From positions 15,963 through 79,962 of the forward strand of contig JANNFI010000044.1 of assembly GCA_031379665.1 (NCBI GenBank): a stretch of 64,000 nucleotides of DNA, given 5' to 3'. The notes beneath the pieces are model-generated. The model made no database searches. It was not told where the DNA came from and worked only from the letters and a program-made list of their open reading frames with translations. Source of the stretch: SZUA-254 sp031379665. GTDB taxonomy: Bacteria; Bacteroidota; Ignavibacteria; UBA10030; SZUA-254. Shown here one piece after another: positions 57,735 through 64,000 of the stretch (within the stretch, counting starts at the first letter, position 1; the number at the start of each line of letters is the position of its first letter). Both the position numbers and the translations under genes were made by a program.

Positions 57735-59042
57735 ATGAGCTTTTCAGAGGTAATCGGCAACCTCATCTTCCTCCTGTTCCTGGTAGTGGCGAACGGCTTC
57801 TTCGTAGCCGCCGAATTCGCCATCGTCAAGGTCCGGTCCACGCAGATCGCCCAAAAGGTGAAGGCGGGGCATCGTCGCGCGGCCCTCGCCAAGAACATTC
57901 TGGACCATCTCGACGCCTACCTCTCCGCGACGCAGCTTGGAATCACGTTCACGAGCCTCGCGCTCGGATGGGCGGGGGAACCGGTCCTGGCGACGATGAT
58001 CGAACCGTCCCTCTTGGCGCTCGGCGTCGCCGACCCGCGGGTCATCTACGTGGTCGCCTTCGGTTTGAGTTTCGGCGTCCTGACGTTCCTCCACATCGTG
58101 ATCGGCGAGCTCGCGCCCAAATCACTGGCCATCCGGTACCCCGAGTCCACGACGCTGATGGTCTCGATCCCGCTCCAGCTCTTCTACCGTCTCTTCAAGC
58201 CGGTCATTTACGTCCTCAACGGGACGGCGAATTTCTTCCTCCGGGCGATCGGCATTCCACCGGCGTCCACCAGGGAACTGCTCCACTCGCCCGAGGAGCT
58301 CGAACTCATCGTGCGGGAAGGCGCCAAATCCGGCATCATCGACGAAACCGAGAAGGAACTCATCACCAGCATCTTCGATTTTTCGGAGACCCTCGCCAAG
58401 GAGATCATGGTGCCGAGGACGGACATGGTGGCGATCGACGTCACGATCGCCCGCGAGGCGCTCATCAGAAGGGTCACCGAGGAGGGGTACTCCCGGATGC
58501 CGGTCTACCGCGAGAACGTGGACAACATCATCGGCATCATCCACACAAAGGACCTCCTGAGCCTCGTCGAACACCGCGACCTGATCGTGCTCGACGACAT
58601 CATCCGGCCCGCGCATTTCGTCCCGGGCACGCTCAGCATCAGCACGCTCCTGCGCGAGCTTCAGCAGCGCAAGGTCACGATGGCGATCGTGGTGGACGAG
58701 TTCGGCGGCACGCTCGGCCTCGTGACGATCGAGGACATCCTGGAGGAGATTGTGGGGGAGATCCACGATGAATACGACGAGGTGCTCAAGGAGTTCGAGC
58801 AGGTCGGGGTCGATGCGATGCTTGTCGACGCGGGCGTCCCGATCAAGGATTTCAACGAGAAATTCGGTTCGGAGCTCCCGGTCGACGGGGAGTACGACAC
58901 CATCGGCGGGTTCATCTTCAAGATCAGCGGCCACATCCCGGAACACCAGGAGGTGATCCAGTACGGCAACCTCCAGTTCACGGTGATGAAGAAGGGGCAG
59001 CGGCGCATCCGCCAGGTGAAGGTCCGCAGGATCTCCGGATGA
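57735..59042 (+). CDS. CNNM/HlyC-CorC-type membrane protein with CBS pair
   Basis: A 435-aa inner-membrane transporter-like protein: an N-terminal DUF21/CNNM domain (EVIGNLIFLLFLVVANGFFVAAEFAIVKVR onward) with about four TM helices, a CBS pair from about residue 215 (MVPRTDMVAI, GIIHTKDLL, VVDEFGGTLGLVTIEDILEEIVGEI), and a C-terminal CorC_HlyC domain. Family members are linked to Mg2+ or Co2+ efflux and to hemolysin-type names; the actual ion is unknown. The CBS pair may bind ATP-Mg. Confidence 0.9.
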   Translation: MSFSEVIGNLIFLLFLVVANGFFVAAEFAIVKVRSTQIAQKVKAGHRRAALAKNILDHLDAYLSATQLGITFTSLALGWAGEPVLATMIEPSLLALGVADPRVIYVVAFGLSFGVLTFLHIVIGELAPKSLAIRYPESTTLMVSIPLQLFYRLFKPVIYVLNGTANFFLRAIGIPPASTRELLHSPEELELIVREGAKSGIIDETEKELITSIFDFSETLAKEIMVPRTDMVAIDVTIAREALIRRVTEEGYSRMPVYRENVDNIIGIIHTKDLLSLVEHRDLIVLDDIIRPAHFVPGTLSISTLLRELQQRKVTMAIVVDEFGGTLGLVTIEDILEEIVGEIHDEYDEVLKEFEQVGVDAMLVDAGVPIKDFNEKFGSELPVDGEYDTIGGFIFKISGHIPEHQEVIQYGNLQFTVMKKGQRRIRQVKVRRISG

Positions 59043-59752
59043 AGCACCCGAACGCGATCATCCTCTTCGCGCGGACCCCCGAGCTCACTCGTTCCGCCGG
59101 GAGCGAGCCGTTCGCGGCCCTCCCCTGGGACGACCTCGACTCGATATTCCACGCCTGCGCGGGGGACCTCGTCCAGGCGGCGGCGGCGGTCGGGGAGACG
59201 GACGTGCTCGTCTACCGGGGCGCCACCTTTCCGGTGGAACGCCTGATGGTCTCCGGCGGCAACGGCATTCGGCAGTTCGAGATGGGGCCGGTTCCGTTCG
59301 ACGAATGCGTCCAGCAGGCGGTCGAGAACGCCTTCCTCGAGTATTACCACCGTGTCACGGTCGTCGTTGAAAACAACCCCCTCATCGGGAGGGACGCCTT
59401 CCGTACGGCCAACGAGCAGCTGGGCGTCGAAGACGATTGTGCCGTGATCACGCCGGCGGAAGACGACCGCGTCGTCCTCGTCGCGTTAAAGGCCAACTAC
59501 CCGTCGCTCTTCGTTGGGAAGGGGGGGAGCTCCGACGGCCGGTCGTCGGGCCTGCTCTCCAGGCTCTGCGAGCTGGACGCGCTGGTCTTCCCGACGCAGC
59601 CGTCTTTCACCCTCGGGACGACGGCGAACATCGAACGGCTCCGCGGGGAACTCTCGCTGCGTGACCCGGGAAGCACCGATTTTCCGAAGCGGACGAGCGC
59701 GGTCTTCAGGTCGCTGGAAAAGAAATACCGGTGGAAGAAGGCCCAGCCGTGA
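59039..59752 (+). CDS. DUF2064-like (TIGR04282) glycosyltransferase-fold protein
   Basis: A 237-aa protein beginning MKHPNAIILFARTPELTRSAG, with a nucleotide-sugar-transferase-like opening motif (LFARTP), and ALPWDDLDSIFHAC. These features fit DUF2064, but the homology is weak by eye and I cannot confirm it. The start ATG overlaps the preceding stop by four bases (59039-59042), and it ends in a GTGA overlap with nadD, so it is part of a short operon with the CNNM gene and nadD. Confidence 0.55.
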   Translation: MKHPNAIILFARTPELTRSAGSEPFAALPWDDLDSIFHACAGDLVQAAAAVGETDVLVYRGATFPVERLMVSGGNGIRQFEMGPVPFDECVQQAVENAFLEYYHRVTVVVENNPLIGRDAFRTANEQLGVEDDCAVITPAEDDRVVLVALKANYPSLFVGKGGSSDGRSSGLLSRLCELDALVFPTQPSFTLGTTANIERLRGELSLRDPGSTDFPKRTSAVFRSLEKKYRWKKAQP

Positions 59753-60327
59753 ACGTCGCCGTCTACGGTGGAACCTTCAATCCGCCGCACTGCGGACACC
59801 TCGTCGTCGCCGAGAGCGTCCGGGAGTCGCTCCGGCTCGACCGCATCCTGTTCGTCCCCACCAGCACTCCCCCGCACAAGGGGATCCAGTCACTCGCCCC
59901 CGCCTCCGACAGGTTGACGATGACGAAGCTCGCCGTGGCGGGGAACGACGGCTTCGAGGCCTCCGACCTCGAAGTTGCCAGGGGCGGGCTCTCCTACACC
60001 GTCGACACGCTCCGGGCCGTGGCCCTTCGCCATCCCGGGTCGCGGCTGAAACTGCTCATCGGGGCCGACAACGTCTTCGAGTTCGAGGGGTGGAAATCGC
60101 CGGCCGAGATCCTCGACATCGCCGATCTGGTGGTGATGAGCCGGCCGGGGTATGACACACAGAAATCGCGCCCGGCGTTCCTCGCGCACGCCGCCCTCGT
60201 GAGTGTTCCGCAAATCGGCATTTCAGGCACCGACATACGCCGGCGGGTGAAATTTCATCAGTCGATACGCTATCTGGTGCCCCCGGCGGTCGAAGAGTAT
60301 ATCCGCCGTCACGCCCTGTACAGATAG
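59749..60327 (+). CDS. nadD: nicotinate-nucleotide adenylyltransferase
   Basis: Makes NaAD from nicotinate mononucleotide and ATP in NAD synthesis (192 aa). VYGGTFNPPHCGHLVVAE has the HxGH nucleotide motif, PPHKG the substrate region, and ISGTDIRRRV the ISSTxxR motif. The GTG at 59749 overlaps the stop of the previous gene. It is the last gene of that operon. Confidence 0.94.
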   Translation: MNVAVYGGTFNPPHCGHLVVAESVRESLRLDRILFVPTSTPPHKGIQSLAPASDRLTMTKLAVAGNDGFEASDLEVARGGLSYTVDTLRAVALRHPGSRLKLLIGADNVFEFEGWKSPAEILDIADLVVMSRPGYDTQKSRPAFLAHAALVSVPQIGISGTDIRRRVKFHQSIRYLVPPAVEEYIRRHALYR

Positions 60328-60330
60328 GGA

Positions 60331-60361
60331 TTGTGCCTTTTTTTGAATATCCCTACATTGA
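60331..60361 (+). promoter_or_regulatory. promoter with palindromic operator for the subtilase
   Basis: TTG at 60331-60333, 20 bp, TACATTGA at 60354-60361. The -7 element lies in CTACATTGATGTAG (60353-60366; arms CTACAT and ATGTAG), nested in a wider inverted pair CCCTAC/GTAGGG (60351-60356 and 60369-60374). A dimeric repressor site is plausible; the ATG is at 60404. Confidence 0.6.
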
Positions 60362-60403
60362 TGTAGTCGTAGGGTTATGTTGCCCATCATCCGGAGACAG
60401 GTC

Positions 60404-63400
60404 ATGAGAGTACTGAATGTGGTTGGTCTCGGCGTTCTTGTTGCGGCAGTCCTGGGGACGGCCACAGGCGGAAACCTCAAATCCGCGGGGGGCGGGGTGC
60501 CTCAGCGCCTCCCAGCCGGCGCTCAACCGAAAACTCCCGGTAACAGCCACTATCTCCCGGACCGGGTGATCGTGAAGATGGCCGACGATCCCCGCTCGGC
60601 GACCGGCAAGGCCGATCCCCGCACGGCGTTCGCCGGCTTCTACCAGGCGCGCCGCCTCGAGCGGATGTTCCCGACATCGAAGGTCACGGCGGGGGTTCCG
60701 GGCGCTGACCTCTCGGGCCTTTATGTAATGCAATACGACGCCCCGATCGATCCGTTCACCGCGGCGGCCGAGATCTCAAGAATGTCCGGCGTGGAGTACG
60801 CCGAGCCGTGGTTCATCTATGAACTCTCGGAACTCTCCGGCGCGACGGCCTACACGCCGAACGATTCGAGCTTCAACCTGCAGTGGTACCTCAAGAGCGT
60901 CAGGGCCGACAGCGCCTGGGAGATAGAGAAAGGCGATTCGAACGTCGTGATCGGCTTCGTGGACACCGGCGTCCAGACCGACCATCCCGACCTCGCGGCG
61001 AACATCTGGATCAACCCGGGGGAGGACGGCCTCGACGGCGGCCTCAACGATAAACGCACGAACAACGTCGACGACGACGGGAACGGCAAGATCGACGACT
61101 GGAACGGATGGGATTTCGGGGGGGCTGATTTTAATGCCCCGACCGAGGACAACGTCCCGAAGCCGACCGCGTCGAACAACGCACACGGTACGCACGTCGC
61201 CGGGATCGCCTGCGCGGTCACCGACAACAACCGGGGCATCGCCGGGGCGGGGTTTCACACGAGGATCCTGCCGGTGAAGGCCAGCGCGGACAACGATACC
61301 CGGGGACCCGGCGGGAGCCCCTACATCATCGGCGGTTACAAGGGAATAGTCTACGCCGCGGAAACGGGCGTCGACATCATCAGCCTGAGCTGGGGAGGAT
61401 CGGGGTATTCGCAGGCCGAGCAGGACGTGATCAACTACGCGACCGCGCAGGGCGCGCTCATCGTCGCGGCGGCGGGCAATACCGGCTCGGCGGCGGAGCT
61501 CCAGTATCCCGCCAGCTACGATAACGTCATCTCCGTCGCCGCCACACAATATAATGCCGACCTCAAAACGACGTATTCGAGCTACAACGAACGCGTCGAT
61601 GTCTCCGCGCCGGGTGGACAGACAGGTGCCCCCGCAGCGCAAACTATTTACAGTACGTACTATCCAGACACCTACGCCTACATGACTGGGACTTCGATGT
61701 CTACGCCGCTGGCGGCGGGCGTCGCGGCCCTCATCCGGGCCCGCTTCCCGTCATACACGCCGCAACAGGTGGGCGAACAGCTGCGGGTGACGTGCGACGA
61801 CAACTATGCCGCGAATCCCTTGTACCGGTACAAGCTTGGAAAGGGAAGAGTCAACGCCTACCGCGCGGTCACCGAGAGCTGGTCGTCGGTGAGGATGGAC
61901 TCGTACTTCGTGAAGGACTCCGCCGGCGGTAACGGCAATGGCGCGTTCGAGGTGAATGAGGACATCGACATCTTCGCACTCTTCACCAATTACCTGAACC
62001 CAACGTCGTCGGCGACCACCATCACGCTGACCTCGACCGACGCATTCGTGACCGTGACCAACGGCCTGTTCCTCGCCGGGGCGATCCCCACCGGGGGGAG
62101 CGTCAATAACCACACCAACCCTTTCAGGATCCACGTCATGCCGGGGATCGCACCGCTTAAAGTAGTGACCTTCACGCTCGAGATCACCGACGGCGCATAC
62201 TTCGACCGCCAGCAGTTTACCCTGCTCTTCAACCCGACCTTCGCGACGCACACCGTCAACAACATCTGGACGACGCTCACGAACAACGGCCGGATCGGGT
62301 TCCAGGACTTTCCGACCAACGCCCAGGGGATAGGCTTCCAGTTCGATGGCGCAAACCAGTTGTTCGAGGGCGGGCTGATCATGGGGACCTCTGCCATAAA
62401 GCTCATCAACGGTGTCAGGAACGCCGGCGGGACGCAGGACAACGACTTCTCCTCGACGCTGACCTACGGGATCGGGCCCGGGACGCTGGCCGACGAAGAG
62501 GGCAACACCTACTTCGGCGATTCGGTCGCTTCTGCCACGAGCCGGCTCAACGTGCGCGTCACGATGAACTCGTACGCCTGGGCATCAGCGCCGGACGACG
62601 ATTACGTGATTACAACGTACGCTGTCAAGAATGTCTCCGGCGTACAGATGACGAATCTGTACGTGGGCCAGTTCTTCGACTGGGACGTCCATCCTGCCAA
62701 TCCGCTGGTGCAACCCGACAACTATTACGATTCCAACCGCACGGCGTTTGACGCCTCGAGGGGCCTCGCCTACGTTTGGTACGATACCGCGGGTCCGACG
62801 ACATACTGCGGCGTCGTCGCGCTCGAGGGTGCGGCGTCGTACCGCGCGCTCTACAATTCGCTCAGCATCGACCTGTCGGACGCGGCGAAATGGGGCTGGA
62901 TCAGCGGAGGGATCGTCACTGACCCGACGAAAGCGGACGTCCACTTCGCCATCTCATCCGGACCGTATACGATCGAGAACGGCCTCGCGAAGAAGGTCGC
63001 CTTCGCGCTCGTCGCGGGCGATGACCTCGCGGACCTCCAGGCCAACGCCGACGCCGCCATCGCGAAGTGGACGGCCATCAAGACGCTCACCGCCGTCGAT
63101 GATCCCATCGGCGACGGCATACCCTCGGCGTTTGCCCTGGCGCAGAATTACCCCAACCCGTTCAACCCGTCCACGACGATCCGGTACGCCCTGCCCGCGT
63201 CCGGTCTGGTGCGCCTGACGATCTATTCGGTGCTGGGGGAGGAGATCCGGTCGCTGATACCGGCAGAGGAACGCGGCGCCGGTTACCATGAGATCGTCTG
63301 GGACGGTCTGGACAGCCGGGGGAGAAGCAGTGCGAGCGGCGTGTATTTCTACAGGATGGAGTTCGTGGATGCCGAACGGAATGCGTTCAGTCAATCGAGG

Positions 63401-63421
63401 AAGTTCGTGTTGCTGAAATAA
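60404..63421 (+). CDS. secreted subtilisin-like serine protease with T9SS sorting domain
   Basis: A 1005-aa extracellular protease. Residues 1-23 are a signal peptide, then a propeptide-like region to about 150. The S8 catalytic triad is Asp187 (GFVDTGVQTDHPDLA), His261 (NNAHGTHVAGIAC) and Ser431 (GTSMSTPLAAGVAAL), with Asn359 in AAAGNTG. After a beta-rich region it ends with the Por C-terminal sorting domain (TIGR04183-like): ALAQNYPNPFNPSTTIRYAL, LVRLTIYSVLGEEI and SSASGVYFYRMEFVD. It would be exported by Sec and then type IX secretion. ATG 60404 is chosen over the one at 60377 because GGAGACAG precedes it. Confidence 0.95.
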   Translation: MRVLNVVGLGVLVAAVLGTATGGNLKSAGGGVPQRLPAGAQPKTPGNSHYLPDRVIVKMADDPRSATGKADPRTAFAGFYQARRLERMFPTSKVTAGVPGADLSGLYVMQYDAPIDPFTAAAEISRMSGVEYAEPWFIYELSELSGATAYTPNDSSFNLQWYLKSVRADSAWEIEKGDSNVVIGFVDTGVQTDHPDLAANIWINPGEDGLDGGLNDKRTNNVDDDGNGKIDDWNGWDFGGADFNAPTEDNVPKPTASNNAHGTHVAGIACAVTDNNRGIAGAGFHTRILPVKASADNDTRGPGGSPYIIGGYKGIVYAAETGVDIISLSWGGSGYSQAEQDVINYATAQGALIVAAAGNTGSAAELQYPASYDNVISVAATQYNADLKTTYSSYNERVDVSAPGGQTGAPAAQTIYSTYYPDTYAYMTGTSMSTPLAAGVAALIRARFPSYTPQQVGEQLRVTCDDNYAANPLYRYKLGKGRVNAYRAVTESWSSVRMDSYFVKDSAGGNGNGAFEVNEDIDIFALFTNYLNPTSSATTITLTSTDAFVTVTNGLFLAGAIPTGGSVNNHTNPFRIHVMPGIAPLKVVTFTLEITDGAYFDRQQFTLLFNPTFATHTVNNIWTTLTNNGRIGFQDFPTNAQGIGFQFDGANQLFEGGLIMGTSAIKLINGVRNAGGTQDNDFSSTLTYGIGPGTLADEEGNTYFGDSVASATSRLNVRVTMNSYAWASAPDDDYVITTYAVKNVSGVQMTNLYVGQFFDWDVHPANPLVQPDNYYDSNRTAFDASRGLAYVWYDTAGPTTYCGVVALEGAASYRALYNSLSIDLSDAAKWGWISGGIVTDPTKADVHFAISSGPYTIENGLAKKVAFALVAGDDLADLQANADAAIAKWTAIKTLTAVDDPIGDGIPSAFALAQNYPNPFNPSTTIRYALPASGLVRLTIYSVLGEEIRSLIPAEERGAGYHEIVWDGLDSRGRSSASGVYFYRMEFVDAERNAFSQSRKFVLLK

Positions 63422-63497
63422 TTGACGGACGACGCGGGTCAGGCGGACCCGGAAGGTGGGGGGACGTCGCTCCCCCGGACGGGGCGCGTGGGATCGG

Positions 63498-63668
63498 TTA
63501 GAAGCCGGTGGCGGAGTGCATGATCAACGCGCCGAGGAAGATCCCGACCCAGAAGAAATAACCGACCATGATCCAGCGCAGGGGCGGGATCTGGCCGGGG
63601 TCGGCCTGGGGTTGATCGCTGCGCACCGGGAACTCCGGCGCAGGAACAAATGGCAAAGTGCTGTCCAT
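63498..63668 (-). CDS. 56-aa single-TM protein
   Basis: Minus-strand gene below usual ORF cut-offs. It starts ATG 63668 with MDSTLPFVPAPEFPVRSDQP, then a proline-rich stretch and one hydrophobic segment WIMVGYFFWVGIFLGALIM near the C-terminus, ending HSATGF and TAA at 63498. The N-terminal proline/charged part and C-terminal TM suggest a small membrane-anchored or tail-anchored protein. Unknown family. It overlaps the subtilase 3' flank in the opposite direction. Confidence 0.55.
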   Translation of the reverse strand: MDSTLPFVPAPEFPVRSDQPQADPGQIPPLRWIMVGYFFWVGIFLGALIMHSATGF

Positions 63669-64000
63669 TGAAGTGAAGTAGTAATAAGACGCCCGGTGCC
63701 GGTATGGTCCGGGTTATTTTTTTTTCGGTCTTGAAATCGTCCGCCGATGCAGAAGGGACCGTCAGTACGGTCGATCGGCGAAAATCGGTGTGCCTCCCAG
63801 CGCTACCGCTTGATTCATCATAGACTTTTTCTACGTCAAAATAAAGGGGGTCGATGAAAATATTTCCCCCAAAGTTTTCCCGAAAAGGGTATCGACTCCC
63901 GGACGGGCAGGGACCGATGGTATGCCATATGGATTTGGAGGCGTGTCGTGAAGTGACGCATCAATGGAAGAATTTATTACCGGATCGATTCTGGTCCGTA
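63669..64000. other. terminal stretch without a supported gene
   Basis: It holds the hairpin at 63692-63725, AT-rich tracts near 63835-63890 (GGGGG, AT-rich spacer, CCCCC), and two possible starts of genes running off the end, GTG 63953 (THQWKNLLPDRFWSV) and ATG 63964 (MEEFITGSILVR). Neither is long enough to support. Confidence 0.5.
63692..63725 (+). terminator. possible rho-independent terminator
   Basis: CCCGG (63692-63696) pairs with CCGGG (63709-63713) and a T9 tract follows (63717-63725). It would end the subtilase transcript about 300 bp after its stop, antisense to the 56-aa gene. Confidence 0.4.

Noticed and set aside
63456..63671. 71-aa plus-strand frame after the subtilase
   Set aside because: Low-complexity sequence; the opposite strand has a better small gene with a TM helix.
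63953..64000. Partial gene at the right end
   Set aside because: Two alternative starts in different frames, only 12 to 16 codons each, no motif.

Overview
The window looks like ordinary chromosome of a GC-rich bacterium from the Bacteroidota-Chlorobiota-Ignavibacteriota (FCB) assemblage; I cannot fix the class. Four things point there. A large subtilisin-like protease at 60404-63421 ends in a type IX secretion (Por) sorting domain. Fourteen promoter candidates share a TTG, 19-20 bp, TAnnTT layout typical of Bacteroidota-type primary sigma factor promoters, instead of the usual -35/-10. BshA (bacillithiol) and a folP-cdaA pair are present. Many genes lack a clear Shine-Dalgarno sequence. There are no rRNA genes, CRISPR arrays, insertion sequences or phage genes. 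One tRNA (Pro, CGG) is present.

Layout. 42-3338: nucleotide-sugar genes (UDP-glucose dehydrogenase, UDP-xylose synthase) and a DUF2279 exported protein. 3483-6849: six stop/start-overlapping genes encoding two Bcp-type peroxiredoxins, a eukaryote-like 6-pyruvoyl-tetrahydropterin synthase, GTP cyclohydrolase I and two short-chain dehydrogenases, which reads as a tetrahydrobiopterin operon with built-in peroxidases. 6889-8602: small zinc-ribbon membrane protein, HD hydrolase and an exported protein. 8640-15508 (minus): homogentisate-route tyrosine catabolism (HPPD, FAH, HGD) with a flavin reductase-like protein, an acyl-CoA ligase and a HisC-type aminotransferase. Tetrahydrobiopterin is the cofactor of phenylalanine hydroxylase, so the two blocks may serve one Phe/Tyr pathway. 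15741-19250: a 1169-aa outer-membrane-like protein. 19554-28592: DNA repair (Ogt, UvrD/PcrA), an ECF sigma/anti-sigma pair, UppP, a K+-dependent membrane pyrophosphatase and BshA.

29095-38061: a long Fe-S assembly cluster (Rrf2 regulator, IscS-type desulfurase, an unknown 118-aa protein, SufB-C-D-S-U, SufT, IscA/HesB) ending in a Mn/Fe superoxide dismutase that is frameshifted near its C-terminus. A seven-unit 11-bp direct repeat sits just before the IscA gene. 38236-44394: small proteins, then folP, cdaA, pcm, miaA, tRNA-Pro, an orphan CheY and der. 44518-54623: RelA/SpoT, HU, RuvX, an AlbA-like regulator, a hybrid histidine kinase, a TrmH methyltransferase, Cmk and ribosomal protein S1. 54716-63421: MtaB, an exported protein, TruA, a CorC/CNNM-type membrane protein, a DUF2064 protein, NadD and the T9SS subtilase. 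The last 330 bases hold no gene I can support.

The most unusual signals are the 11-bp repeat family (four loci), the peroxiredoxin-tetrahydrobiopterin operon, a near-identical inverted element between the ECF sigma gene and a divergent membrane-protein gene, the unknown protein inside the suf operon and the superoxide dismutase frameshift. All family names are from reading the sequences; no database search was run.
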